Assembly: GCA_000711775.1 (NCBI GenBank)
Contig: ARYC01017699.1
Span: forward strand, 1 to 64,000
Direction of reading: 5' to 3'
DNA: 64,000 bases
Source of the DNA: Oxytricha trifallax
Lineage: Eukaryota > Ciliophora > Spirotrichea > Sporadotrichida > Oxytrichidae
Each line of letters opens with the position of its first letter. Positions within the stretch are counted from its first letter, which is position 1. Below the pieces are notes generated by a model that searched no databases, was not told the DNA's origin, and saw only the letters and a program-made list of their open reading frames with translations. Below are positions 1 to 12,624 of the stretch, one piece after another. A program made the position numbers and the translations under genes.

Positions 1-947
1 AATCGACTGTATCTATCTTTAAATCATGCATCAGATGGTAGAGCAGCAATTTCTTATAATGACCTTTCAATAACCCCCAAGACAATTCAATTCCATTGAA
101 CTAAGGGCTGTAAGGAACATTAAATACAGGTGTTATATTTAGCCTTTCATATTCCTTCCTTGAGTAAGTAGTTTTATGAACTGACAAGTTATCAACGAAT
201 AGAATAATTTCTTAGTCAGCGTACTTATCTCTGAGTTATTGCAAGAATTTAATATATTATTCAGTCTTTATAGAACGAGGGTGAATAACATAAGTCTCGA
301 GGCCACTATCTTCACTTATTCCAACAAGTATTGGATGAGTTTAAACCTTAACCTTTTAATCATATACTTCAATGTTGCTGTACCTCTTATACCAAGACCT
401 TGATATGAAGGTATTAAATGTGAATACTGCCTCATCAGCGTGTATGAACTTTATATTATGCTCTTAAGCACTTTGCATTTAATCGAATATATAATTTAAA
501 TTATCCTTATAAAATGGAACATTAAAGTCAATCACTCTCTTAATGCGATTGACTGTCTTGTAAGATATTCCATTCTTTTTATATATGTTCGCTATAGATT
601 AAGCAGAGATGTGAACCTCAGGAAATTGGCGATGGAACATCACAGCCCTCTAGGCTAGAGAGAAATGAGCCCAGTATTTAAGAGTCTTATCATTAATAAG
701 ATATTCATATGATGCTGCTAAAATTTTAAAGGGTCTCTTAGGCTTAGAATTAAGATGCTATCTCTTTAAATTCAATGCTAATAGACAGTGAGACCTCACA
801 GTTGCTGGAGATTTATGGGCTTAGGCTTGCTATAGACGTATAATTCAGAACAGGCTTGAGTTATTTACTATATTCATCACATCCATATCGCAACTTAAAC
901 AATAAATCTATATACACTCTGTCATAAACTGACCCCAAACCTCGCAT
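1..947 (-). pseudogene. TBE transposase (DDE superfamily), 3' end off the window, one frameshift
   Basis: This is the 42-kDa-type transposase that cuts and joins TBE ends, a Tc1/mariner-like DDE enzyme. Reading begins at ATG 947-945 with MRGLGSVYD and uses TAA/TAG as Gln. The catalytic triad is visible: Asp in FIHADEAVF (434-436), Asp in FVDNLSVHK (191-193) and Glu in QFNGIELSWG (86-88). One base is extra near 818-825 compared with the second copy, so the N-terminal DNA-binding part and the catalytic part are in different frames. From about 800 down to 1 the frame is open. The second catalytic Asp, lost in the other copy, is kept here. The C terminus is beyond the window edge, so intactness there is unknown. 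Confidence 0.9.
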
Positions 948-1085
948 ATGCTCACTTAAAATACTAATATTTAAACATTAAACCCCTACATAAACCCTAT
1001 TAAAACCCTAATAAAGTATGCACTAATAGTATACTTTTATCAATCAAAAACTCAATCAAACTACTGAAAGGGTTTTGGGGTTTTG
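947..1085. repeat. TBE terminal inverted repeat (139 bp)
   Basis: The sequence matches the inverted repeats at 59219-59357 and 63235-63373 almost base for base, including the terminal C4A4/G4T4 units. The transposase start codon lies at its inner edge. Confidence 0.92.
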
Positions 1086-1088
1086 AAT

Positions 1089-2030
1089 ATATGTCCTCTT
1101 CTTAGAGAAGAAAGTGATTATTATCATAAAGGGCAATTAACTATTAAGCGCTTAATTATGAGTAGCTTTTGAATTTTAATAATAATTACTTTATGATTTT
1201 ATTACCATTCATTAATATAATAATTATAGCCATATAAATAAGTTATTCCTAATATTATTATTAGTTGTTTATTAAATCTACTTTTTTTGGGTTAGTTTTA
1301 TAGAGAAAGTCTAATTAGTTGATGAGGATCTTATTATTAATATTAGTAAGTATATTTTATATCTTTCATTCTTAATAATAATTACCGATTTTATATTTAT
1401 TGTTTTTGTAAGATATATTTTGTGTATTTATAGTAAAATTTACAATGAAAACGATTAAGTTTAATCTTATAATTGTTTATTATAAAATCTCGGACCCTTT
1501 TTAACTCATATTATTGAAATGTTAATTTATTTTTAAAGTAAATTTCTTTATGCAAATAATGAAGAACAAATTAAAATGAAATAATTATCAAGCATTCATC
1601 TTTTTTAAAATTAAAATTATCATTATTTATCTCGATAATTTTCAAATTACGGTTTGCTCTATGTTTATATAATACGCTTTAGCTTTACAATTCCGTAGCA
1701 TGATTCACATAATTAACTGCCTAAAATTTAATTAAAACTATTATATTCTTGGGCTTCTTAATGTTTCATAAATTCAGAATTAATTGAGATATAGAGCTTT
1801 TCGTAAGCTTGCTTTGTACTTTGTAATGCAAATTAGTTTTTTATTTACTTTCTATAATCTATTTTAAATAACTCGACAATTAGCATATAAAACCACATTC
1901 ATAAATATTTTTTTCAAGTTAATAAAGTACAATAAGATTAATTAGGTTAATAAAACTATTAAGCATTGCAATATAGATATGGTAATCAAACTTATGAATT
2001 GATTTACTGCCAATTGTTACCATGCCAAAC
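1089..2030. other. AT-rich DNA without a recognised gene
   Basis: Very AT-rich with many poly-T and poly-A runs. I see no convincing reading frame, tRNA or structured repeat. It is presumably germline-limited spacer next to the TBE insertion. Confidence 0.4.
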
Positions 2031-4270
2031 CTTTAATTATAAAATTTTATCATATACATCCTTAAATTTGCTATTTATTATTAGCTTCTCCATCATCTCA
2101 TATAAGCTATCAAGTTTCCTAGATTTTTCCCTTTGAGCTTCAAATATTTTGTTGTAATATTATTTCAAGAATTTAATTCTTTTATTAATAGGCATAATGC
2201 AACAGTCAGAATGATGCCTCAAGTAATATTCAATTTAATCTTTGAGATTGCCTTCATAATCTTGTTTAAACCATGTGAATAATTCCGTTCTTTAATAATT
2301 ATATTTTTAGATATTTCAATGCAGATTTTAGCTTTGGATTTGTCACTCGAGTAAAAAAGTAGCCATAGAATTATAGTTTGTCTAAAGGAATCGCGTTAAT
2401 TTAATTCTTTATTTTTTAGCGTCTGATATTTAAATTAAATATCAATTCCTTTCCATTGTGGTTTCATTACTATTGAATGGAATAAAAGAATCATTTTGCC
2501 TTCAATCTACGACAATAAGTAATCTTATTTAAAATCCATTTTTTTCTGATGTCCCCTAAATACAGAAGCTATTTCAAGAATGTAGTTTTTTATCTTTTCA
2601 TAAGTAGATACTTATACTTTTTCGTGACCTCTTTAATCTTCAAGTTGATTGTTGTTTTAATTTAGAATCTTCTGATTTCTTTTAGTTTATTATCTGGGAT
2701 ATATCTAAAATTTACTTGCTGGTTAAGAAAATTATTAGAGTAATTATTCTTTTCGGTTGATCTTAATAGATATGCTGCTCGATCTCTTTTATATCATCCA
2801 CTTACACTAGTTTTTGCTTAATCTATTGTTCATATTTGTTTCTCAATTGTTATTCATTTAAAATTTAATTGGGATACATTATAGGTACTTGAAGTGGTTG
2901 GGGAAGTGCGACCTATCTTTACTATACTCATAACAGAATTATTTAATTATATGTAATAAATATTTAATTAATAAATATGAGATATCTTCTGGATCTTATT
3001 TATGATTCCCATTAAAATATGATACTTTAGACTATCGCAGGCATGCTAGAGCTTGATACCTCTATCAATAAATCTTAACAGTCATTTAAGATTTGGCTTG
3101 GATAACTCGAATGAGTTTGGTATTTAAAGCTATTAGAAGAAATTGAAAGTAGACTCATGAGAAAGAAGATGTCCAACTGTGCAAGATTACTATATTTAAT
3201 ATTCAAATAGAAAATATTTGAAGAGATTGCTACCATCTTTTCAAGCCTTTGATCAAAGTTTCATGCATAAATTAGTTTCTTATAAACTTTCTTACTATAA
3301 CCTTTTATAATTTTGCTCCAAAGATTAAACCCTTAGCCAACCAATAAGCCAACATTCAAGATACCTAACATAAAAGTATTTATTTCAGTTCTTTTAGCCT
3401 TCCCTTCGGAAATCTTGATAATAACTATTTTAGAACTCGATTTATTAACACATTATCTTTTTATAGATAAGATTATTTTTCAATGTGTTTTACTTAATTT
3501 AATGAACACGCAAACTTTAAGGTAGTATCAAGGATGTTACTATATAGCATTTTCTACCTAGCTTTAATAACTATGCTTGAAAAGTCTATATTTTTCAATT
3601 TCAGTCAAAAGTGGACCATCCACATCGATTGAGAGTTTTTCTTTGCTGAGATACAGCTTAATTGAGATTTAAAACCCTCAAAAATATCATTATTTACAGC
3701 AAGTTCTCTTTGTTCATTTCATATGTTACTACTCATGGTAGGCTAAGCATGAGAAATATTAAACATCTCTCACAAGAAAGAGGATGTAAACATTCCTATT
3801 GACATATCAAGAAAAGTTGTCTGTGTCTCTTCAAATTCTATTTCAGTGCCTAATATTTAGTTTTGAGATTTAGAGATTTACTTTTCCAACTTACATACTT
3901 TCTCTTGTTTTATTCTAGATTTTCTTTATGTTTTACTTTATATTATTCGTTGTTTTGTTTAGGTCATCACCTGTTTGCTTTACTATTGTTTTTAATTGTC
4001 TATTCAATTATAACTGCAGTTTTATTTTTATATTCTTCAATAATTTTGTCTATTTGAGATTTTATGGACTATTTTATTGATTCTTTGTAATTCTTTATAA
4101 TCCTTTATATATTTAGATTTACTTCCAAACTATCTAATTAATGATCAGGAATAATCAAATTTTCTTTGTGAAGATTTTACTTCTTTTGCAATTCAAATAA
4201 TATTTTCTTTGATTAATTTTTGAGTTATTTTTCAAAATAATTCTGAGATACTCCATTGATTCACGATTAT
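2030..4270 (-). pseudogene. coding-like relic, charged/coiled-coil type, several frames
   Basis: On the minus strand, TAA/TAG=Gln translation gives a chain of hydrophilic, Lys/Glu/Gln-rich segments in a constant order but in changing frames. Examples, N to C, are KENLIIPDHQLDSLEVNLN (near 4120), KLYLSKEKLSIDVDG (near 3630), HLLSHESTFNFFQQ (near 3150), KEVTKKYKYLLMKRQ (near 2600) and QREKSRKLDSLYEMMEK (near 2120). In-frame TGAs and single-base shifts occur every 50 to 150 codons. I recognise no family. Heptad-like stretches suggest a coiled coil. It may be a decayed gene or MDSs with short IESs. An A-rich strand alone could give a similar composition, so confidence is modest. Confidence 0.33.
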
Positions 4271-4832
4271 TGAGTTGGATGATATGTTTGGATTTAAATT
4301 TAAATCTATTTTATTAATCTTGTTATCTAATTAACAATTGCTCTTGTCCCTAAATAGAATATGATCTTAGGATTTCCTCGATATAAAATAACAATAATCA
4401 AGTTTTGGCATTATCTTAAAAGTCCTTCTTCTGGAAGGAGATTAACAGATTGCTTCTCAAGAACTTTGCGATTCAAAAAACGTGTTTAAAGAACATACTA
4501 GAATTTATCGAAATAATTATTAGTTTTTCGTGACTAAATCAGGTTAGAAAAAATCTATTATTTTTTTATATATATTTTATTCCTTTTCCTTCACCCAAGT
4601 ATCCTATAGAACTATTTTCCTAACTTTTATATATTAAATTGTCTAGTTAATAGCAATATTGCTCTTGTAATATTTAATTAATTAAAATATAATATCGATA
4701 GAATTTTATTTCTTAATTTGAAATAAATATACTGTCAAAGCTGAATTATAGTACAATATTGATTTAATAGAAAATTATAGGTTAGCATTGATGAAAAGAT
4801 TACAATTGCAGCACTGAGGGTAATTTTTGTGA

Positions 4833-5597
4833 AATATATTCTCAAACTTATTCAGTTCAGCCCAGCTGATGGGAACTAAAAAATTTAAGAATTTATCAAT
4901 ATCTTACTCTTTAAGCAAACAAGTAAAAGTTGTGTTTAGACCTAAAGGAAGAAATAGTTAGTCTAGTTATTATTCGAATGAATTTGAGAGTGCCATAAAT
5001 TATTTACTATATGAATAGTGTTTACTACCTACAAGAGTACTTGTATGCGGCTCATCTGTGCACAAGTTTATTTTGTTGTTATCATCATATATTATTCAAC
5101 TCCTATCATTGACAGTTTTTAAATGGCTTTTCTAAGATTGTCGACGAATTTGTGAACTCCCTCAAAATTTTCAAGACCTCTCAATAACGTTAATTCACTT
5201 CCATTTATTTTATTTACGATTCTAACCAGCCAAAATAACGCATTCAATTAAATGTCGCTTGATCTTTAATTTGTTGGATCTCAATCGAGGTAAAAATTTT
5301 ATAACTATTTTCTAGTTTGTCCTTCCATTTATGGGCAACTACTAATCTTTACATAATTTTGTAATTAGCTAGCTATACATTTAAACTCTTAGATATATTA
5401 TAATGCAAAATTACCTTACTGCTCTTCTTTGGGTTTAATTATCTTCAAATTAGAATTACTTGTACAAAATAACATTGATAATATTTGTCATAATTTTGTA
5501 CTCGGAGTTAAATATCCAATAATCTAAAAAACAATGTAGACTAGAGTACTAAAGATAAACAGATTGCTCAATAATACTAAGTTTTTTAAATAGGTGA
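4833..5597 (+). CDS. open frame of 254 codons (ciliate code), unrecognised
   Basis: After a TGA at 4830-4832 the plus frame stays free of TGA until 5595-5597. The first 60 codons look the most protein-like (KQVKVVFRPKGRNSQSS, then NEFESAINYLLYEQ). The rest is rich in Leu, Ile and Phe. No start is obvious: ATG at 4869 is the first in frame (the M of LMGTKKF). Frames of this length are expected by chance in DNA this AT-rich with a single stop codon, so it is listed as a candidate only. Confidence 0.17.
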
Positions 5598-6429
5598 ATT
5601 TACTGGAAGATATCTGGTATAATTATCAGTGAAATTAAATTATATCATTTTTTAAAAAAATTATATAATAAACTGGAAAATGTCTAGTCTTTTTTCGTAG
5701 AGAATTTGAGGATAAAATTAAAAATAATAAATTTAGATTTAATGAATTAATTTTATATTTAGAAAGTATATTCAAAGCAACCTAAATATAGTGCTTTAAA
5801 GAGATTGATTAGTAATAATAATATTGAAGAATGACAGATATTCAAAATATGCCTATAAGTGAGAAAATTCATATACTTCATACTAGACTGAAGGATTATT
5901 TACCCGAATTAGAATAAATCATGCCAAAGTTCAGCAAAGTCAACAAATTTGGGTATAATTAGCAATGAGGTAAATAAAGCAAAGGGACAAATTTACAAAT
6001 ACAGAGAGGTTAAGGAAAATTTAAATAGCCTTCATTTAATTTAGTGAAATAATTGAGCCTACTCAGATACTATATGCTGACTTAACATTCACACATACAC
6101 AAAGGAAGAATTCTTAAATGTATGAATAAGAATGTTTAATATCAGATTTTAAGCAATAGAAACTACATTTTAATTTAAACACATTTATTGATATGATTAA
6201 GTAAAAAATTAATATTATAATTATTAATTGAATACTCTGAATCAATTATATCATAAAATTAATCAAGGAATTTTATTTTAATTTATTGTGAGAATCTATA
6301 AAAACCATGACGTATGTAAAACTTATATTCAATTATGTTAAGGTTCATACTTTGTTTAATATTAAGTAAAATGATCTAGAGTAATATATGATTAATATAA
6401 TAATTTTTAATATAATTATCTTTATTTTT

Positions 6430-6876
6430 CAACCGTCGGCAGTTTTTGAAAAGTGCAGACGGTTGCTGCGTCTTTTATAATTATTCAGTTAATTTAATAT
6501 ATTGGTACATTAAATGTAATTGCTTTTTTATCAGAATTATGAAGATTAAGGATTCAATTATCCTTATAAATTTCTTTAATCCTTTAGGATCTATAACAAT
6601 CTTTACAGATTATGTATATAAATATAAATTCTATATTAAAGAATAATATTCCAGGCAATTATTATTAATAGCTAAATTTATATAATTTTAACTATTCTTT
6701 CAAGATTAATATACTTCCTTAAGGATTAGTAAAAACTATAAGTAATTTTGAATCCTGAACTTAGTTAACTATTATTGTGGTATGGTAATAGTTTAATTAT
6801 TAAATCATAAAATCTTTTACAAAATTTAAATTTTAGCAGCAACCATCGGCACTTTTATAAAAACTGCCGACGGTTG
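6430..6876. mobile_element. inverted-repeat element, MITE-like, 447 bp
   Basis: The ends are inverted copies of a roughly 42-bp sequence that starts CAACCGTCGGCAGTTTTT and continues to GGTTGCTGC: 6430-6471 on the plus strand and about 6835-6876 on the minus strand. Each end is itself a near-palindrome (CAACCGTCGGCA ... TGCAGACGGTTG), so each could fold into its own hairpin. The interior is AT-rich and has no transposase. No clear target duplication is visible; the flanks are T-rich on the left and A-rich on the right. This is the layout of a small non-autonomous DNA transposon, or of an IES derived from one. Confidence 0.7.
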
Positions 6877-6879
6877 AGA

Positions 6880-7870
6880 AAATGATAAAAAAGTTAGTTA
6901 AATAAGCAATATGCTTAAGAGAATGAAGTGTATTTTATTAGAGTTTTAAATTATATCATCTTTAATTCAAAATTATAATAATTTATACAATCGTCTTGGT
7001 CTTTATATAATCAGCTCTCCCTGACAATTTCATATAGAAAAGATCGCAAAGAATAAAAGGTATTATAAGCTAAAAAATAATACTACAGCAAAGTCTAAAT
7101 AAATAAAAAGCGAAAGCAGACAAGTATATAAAGACAAACACTAATTTTTAATGGAAAAAGATAACTCAAATACAAAAAAACAAAAACGAAAATAAATTAC
7201 TTATACTACATGTATTTCATTAAAGGTTGAGAAAAAACCATTAAGAAATAAAATCAATAAAATTAATTTTTCAACATAATTTTTTCAAACATAAAGAGAC
7301 ATCATTAAATATGTCTTTAACAATTATAGAATTAAGAAATTTTAAGCTTTTAAGAATATCAGATTGAGTGACTTAAACCAACACCTTATATTAGCTTCCC
7401 CTATATTCTATTGGGATGAATGGATTTGCATTATTTTCAGTAGGATCAGTTTTGTTCTTTAAATCAAATTCATGAATTTGAATTATGAGAACAATGAATA
7501 GCATTCCTTAAACCAGCCTATCTAAGTTTACTTCTTCTTTTTGCTCATTGTATTTTTAATAAGCTGCATTATTGTAAGTAACTTCATATCATAGTTTGAA
7601 TTTCATAAATATTATTTTATTTTATTATAAAGCATTATCAAATAAGTATTAAATTTTGTTGATTTTTTTGATTAGTTAATGTTTTTATTAACATCATTTT
7701 AAAAATCTTTTTATCTTAATGAATAAATTCTTTTTATAAATTTTTTAATTAATCTTTAAAATTTATTAATCTTCCTGCGTCTTAAATTTAATCTGTTCCT
7801 ATGATGATGATTAACGATTTATACTCAAAATTAAATATTTATCAATTCACTGTTTAATACTAAAATCAAA
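6880..7870. other. AT-rich DNA without a recognised gene
   Basis: Low-complexity A-rich then T-rich sequence. I see no supported gene. Confidence 0.4.
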
Positions 7871-7879
7871 CCATCAATT

Positions 7880-8430
7880 TTAGTCGTGACGTAGACGTAT
7901 CTGAATGAGTTGACGTGGCAATCAATGACGTGGCAAGTCGTGAACTAGAAAACTCCAAAAAACCACCTCGCCCCCCATTCCACATCTCCCTGTATCAAGA
8001 TGCATACGAGATAAGAGCCTGGCTAGTGACCAGGAGTATCCCCCGCAGAGCTCGCAGAGATCTGCTTCCTGTAAACAATTAAAGGGGAGTCTGGAGAAAA
8101 CGCTTACCAGGTTCCACCGTGCTGAGATAGTAGTCTCTGTCCTTTCGCTATGGTAGCCTCATTAACCCGACCTGGTGTGGGAGGAAAATCATTATCGTTG
8201 CTTCTATGGTTCTCATCTTCTCACTTTTGAAGGTTGAGCACCACCTTCATCCTGCTCCCTATTAACTAGGAAGCTGAACTCACGCCAGGAAGCTCATCTA
8301 ATGCAAGGAAATTCTTAGCGTGCAGACAACTCGAGGAGTTTAGGATCTGACAGATTGAACCCGGCGACTGGCCCCTAATGCGGTGAACCCAGTAACCCCC
8401 TGCCTACCCTCAGCAGGCCATCTGTTCCTA
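7880..8430. other. GC-rich island, candidate structured RNA or MDS
   Basis: About 550 bp with a base composition close to 50% GC inside DNA near 25% GC. No long protein frame stands out on either strand. Several short hairpins can be drawn: cctgg/ccagg around 8018-8034, and GAAGGT/ACCTTC at 8229-8248. On the minus strand, GGTTCAATC near 8359-8367 resembles a pol III B box. Two direct copies of TGACGTGGCA lie at 7911-7920 and 7926-7935. It does not match any rRNA, SRP RNA, RNase P RNA or snRNA that I can recall. A single-exon non-coding RNA nanochromosome precursor is one reading; a decayed MDS is another. Confidence 0.4.
7911..7935 (+). repeat. two direct copies of TGACGTGGCA
   Basis: Perfect 10-bp copies at 7911-7920 and 7926-7935, at the left edge of the GC-rich island. 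They contain ACGT, as many bZIP-type sites do, but a regulatory role is only a guess. Confidence 0.5.
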
Positions 8431-9571
8431 TATATTAAATTTATTTTAATTTTTAGCTCATTATTTTCATAACTTTTAGCAGTTCATTGCTTCGTACTGA
8501 CTGAAAGCATTTATTCTTTTTGCCACCTCATTTATATATTTTTAAAATACTTATAAGAGTATTATTTATTACATTTTGCGCTTTTATATTGTTATTTTAA
8601 GTACTGTAGTTTATCGTTTTTGAGAACTATGTATTAATATTGCAATCACTTTATTTATTCTTGTTTAGTTTTTTATAAGCAATCTTTACTTTCATATTTT
8701 ATGAATTTATTCTTTGTATCATATGAAGGTTAATGGCGCTTATTGCATTAAATATCAAATTCTATCTTTTTATCTAAGAAAATTACCTATCTGTATGCTA
8801 TCTCTCTTATCTTATTGATAGCTCAATCTTTTTTTAGTCTTAAAGTAAGCCATAAGTTGTTGATCTAATAAATAAAATAAAATAGAAGACTTCAGACAAT
8901 CTTAATTAGTTTTTAACGGCTATTTTTCATTTGGAATGGCTAAATCTTTCTCATATCTTTATTCAGATAGTCCTAAAGAAATAGTGCCAAATAAGGGTTA
9001 ATTAATTACTTCAAAGTCCAAATTAATTCTAATTTAGCTTTAAATCCTTATATCTTTTTAACCTTCGTATTCAGAATCCATAAGCTAAATATCTAGATCA
9101 ACTCTATCTAAATATTTCTTTCTGTAGGCAATTTAAATTATAGAAAACATTTTATGTCACACGAGAATCTAGTGAGGACTAACTTCCTGATAATTAATTT
9201 AATGCTCATGAAGATTTCCACTTCATTATGATTAGTTATTAACTTTTTAGAGAAATTCTTTCTAATCTATTGCTTAAAGTGATTATTCTAATTAGTTAAA
9301 AGTTTATCCATTTTAATTATCACTTTGAATAGAAATTTTATATAGTTTACAAAGGGATCTCTGCAGTTTATAGAGACCATGATGATTTTCATTTTATATT
9401 AATTTATAATTAAATCTGATATACATTTAAGATAAAAATAATGAGATTATGCAATTATAATCGAAATGTGAAAAATTAAGAATTAAGATAAGCAAAGGAA
9501 GTTTAAAATTTTCTTTTCAAATATTAAGATTATAATTAAATCTAATTGTTATAAAATGGATAAAATAATAT

Positions 9572-9910
9572 ATGACACTCAGAGTCTTTGACGATGTGCA
9601 GGAATCACGCTAGGTAAGAGGACAATTACTTTTGAGAACTTAATGGAACTACAAATTGTACAACATTGGTATTAGGTTGTAAATTTATCTTATTTTAATA
9701 GAATCTCAGATACCCTTTCTATTCGATTCATTATTGAGTCTAGAAGTTGCCTCTTGTCGAATTGATGAGGCACCTTTGTTGCTTCGACCAGTCTTCTCAA
9801 TGCAATCTAGAAACCTGTTGCTAAAAATCTCGAGAAAATCAATTAAAAATCAAGTTTAAGTTTCGATAATTTAAAGAGGTTATGAATCTAATTCCCAAAT
9901 TTAATATTGA
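9572..9910 (+). CDS. short candidate ORF, 112 codons
   Basis: ATG at 9572, TGA at 9908-9910, with TAA/TAG read as Gln. It begins MTLRVFDDVQESRQVRG and keeps a mixed composition through the middle (LLSLEVASCRIDEAPLL). No family is recognised. Weak coding-like stretches continue downstream to about 10550 (IYDLHLFLNINCLTNK near 10430), so this may be one segment of a larger split gene. Length alone is not significant. Confidence 0.22.
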
Positions 9911-10559
9911 ATGTAAGATCACTGCAAAAAACCAATCGAAGCATTATAAAAATCAGCAATTTAATTAGAATATTTTGCTGGTTAAACGATGGAGTGCTAA
10001 GGGTTTTGCGTTTAAGAATCTGTGTATGCTAGAATTTATGCAGAGTAATTAGTATAGTTGAAGTAGTAGCTTGAACATAAATAGTTTTGCAGAAAAAATG
10101 TGGTGCAAGCTCAGTTCATACTTTTGAATGAGCCGATAAATTTTTAGGGAAAACAGAAACGTGAAGAATTAATTCAATTTTTTAATGCAATGAAAACAAA
10201 AGAACAGTATCATAAAATGAACTTATCCAAGATTATTGCATGAAAATGAAATTTTATGATACCTGCTTATTAAAACTTCGAAATAGGAGCTTGTTACATA
10301 ATTAATTGAATGGGAACAAACAAAATCCTGGAAGTTCATAAAGAAAATCTGAATGATTAAATCAAGCTATTCTGATTAATTCTGTGGCCTAATTATGTTA
10401 TCATGGTGATAAGGAGCTACAAAGATATATGATTTACACCTGTTCCTCAATATCAACTGCCTTACGAATAAACAGGGTCATTGCACTTCATCGATTGATT
10501 CTAAATAATATTATAAGAAGTTTCTCAAAGAGTTCGGAGATGAATGATCTATTCAAGGG

Positions 10560-12600
10560 CTAAATAGTACTAGAAGAGTAAATTTCAAGACAGTTTGAAT
10601 GAGAATGAGCAGAATAATATCTAAAGCGAAAGACTGATGTAAATTTTGTATTTGCTACAGTTATAATAATGTAGATTGCTATTACAAGTCAAGAATTCAT
10701 TTTTCTAAATTTTAAGATAAATTAAGAATTAAGTTAAATACATAAATTAATACATATTTTATAAAGATGGTTTTCATTACATTCACTTCAGAAAGTTTAT
10801 GAAATTTTTCAATATTTTATGATTTTATAAAATAATTTTGATTTAAAAATAACTACCATTATTTTGAGATTAATATAAATAATTTGAAACAAAATGTTTC
10901 TTACCACATTCTGTTTAATAAAAAAAAACCATTAAAATAAAAAATATACTAAAAATCATGTTTTATTAAAAGTAACTGTAACAAATTAAAAATTAACTAA
11001 TATAAAAAATTTTAACTTATCTCAAATAAATGACAGTTATATCTTCTTAGTCAAATAATGATTTTTGAAAATCTTTAAACTTTTCACATTTTTGTAGTGA
11101 AACCAAAGAGAACCCCTTCGCTCTTAATTATTATTTATTAATTTATGTATTGAATTTAACTATTAATTTATCTTAAAATTTAAAGTATTGCTGACACAGA
11201 TTTGTTTCAGAATTTTAACTTCAAACTAGGACGATAGCAAAACCAAAATAGTGCCAGGTAAGTTTTATAAAGAAATTGTGGGAAATTAAAAATAAAAATT
11301 GTAATTTAGGAGATACTTATGAAATACCTATTGAATATGAGTATGAATCAAATGAAGCAAGATCAATTTTAAAACACAAAAATTCCTAAAAAAGTAGAAA
11401 ACTACAAAAAAGATAAGAATGTTTAAATTTCAAGCTAATATAGTTAACGTAAGCCATTTTTTATATGTAATAAATCAAATTAACAAAAAATTTTAATATA
11501 AATCTAATATCGAATATTATTTAAACCTTTATATAATCAATAACAAGATTGAAGCTAATTCAAAATTCAGCTTTATCCTGTGACTATAATTATATTCTGC
11601 ACTTTACAATTCAGACTGAATTGAATTTTCTCTTTTTTTTCTAATTAGCACTAGAATAGTCAATTTATCTTCGATATTCTTAAAGCTTCTTATATTAATG
11701 GTATTTGAAATATGGCAATGAAGATGTAATAATCGTGTTTATTAAATAGACGTATGTTATTTGTAATCAGGCTTAATCTACTAGTCTTTATTTCTCCTTA
11801 TCGTCAAGATTGCAGACTAAGGTCCTTAAAGGAATCAGATTTGCTAGAGTGCATTATTTCATTTATTGCTCGATGGATTTTCGCATTCTGATTGGTCTTA
11901 AACTTCAAATTATGTAATCAGCTATTGTCATTATAATACAACGGCCAGCATTATAAGTTTATTTAAGGTCACATAGGGGACTCAGCTCAATTTAGGTTAC
12001 TGAATTCTTTTTCTTGCACTACACTAAAATCTTGCATTACTATCACTATTGCTATTCCCTGAGGTATATCGACTCGTTTTTTTTAAGTTTGAACTTAGCT
12101 TCCCCCACATTTTTGTTGCAAAAGTAAGTTAATAAAGTTCAAGCTACCACTATAGGCATACTGCTCACTCTCATCAATTATGTCGTATTCTGATTTTAAA
12201 AACGTAGAATTATTTGCACTCATTAGATAAAATAGCAAATTGTTTTATATATAAATAGCCGATATTTATTGCTACCTTTCTATTTAGGAATGATCTGACA
12301 AACAACTATAAATTTTGCAATTGAACTCATTTTCATCTAAAATTGTTTTAAACTGAGACTAGTCTTAGTTTTGGATTCTCCATTTTTTCAGCTACAAGCC
12401 AATAGATTAAATTGAGAATCACCGAGCAAATCAAAAATGAGGCTTCACTAATTCACTAAGTTCCAACCACCATTAGACAACTTCCAAAACAAGAAATAAA
12501 TTGAATAGATTAGGTAATAGAGTAAAATCAATTGTATAAGGTAAATTGTTAAATATTTAATAAATTAAGAATCAATTAGGATAAGTTAATTAAAACATTA
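10560..12600. other. AT-rich DNA, no supported gene
   Basis: Mostly AT-rich. The stretch 11720-12500 is somewhat richer in GC, but I could not settle on a strand or frame for it. Confidence 0.3.
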
Positions 12601-12624
12601 TTAATTTAATCTTTTTAAAAAATT

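Larger units (their letters stand above)
1..1085 (-). mobile_element. TBE transposon, truncated by the window edge
   Basis: This is the transposase end of a telomere-bearing element. The outer end at 1085 is a G4T4 repeat (the sequence finishes ggttttggggttttg). It is followed by AAT at 1086-1088, which fits the ANT target of TBE elements. The terminal inverted repeat covers about 947-1085 and is nearly identical to the 139-bp repeats of the complete element at 59219-63373. The other end, with the 22-kDa and 57-kDa genes, lies beyond base 1. TBE elements are germline-limited and are removed from the developing macronucleus. Confidence 0.93.

Noticed and set aside
3863..4057. 64-aa hydrophobic plus-strand ORF
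   Set aside because: T-rich antisense of the Lys/Gln-rich minus-strand frame. The membrane-like look is compositional.
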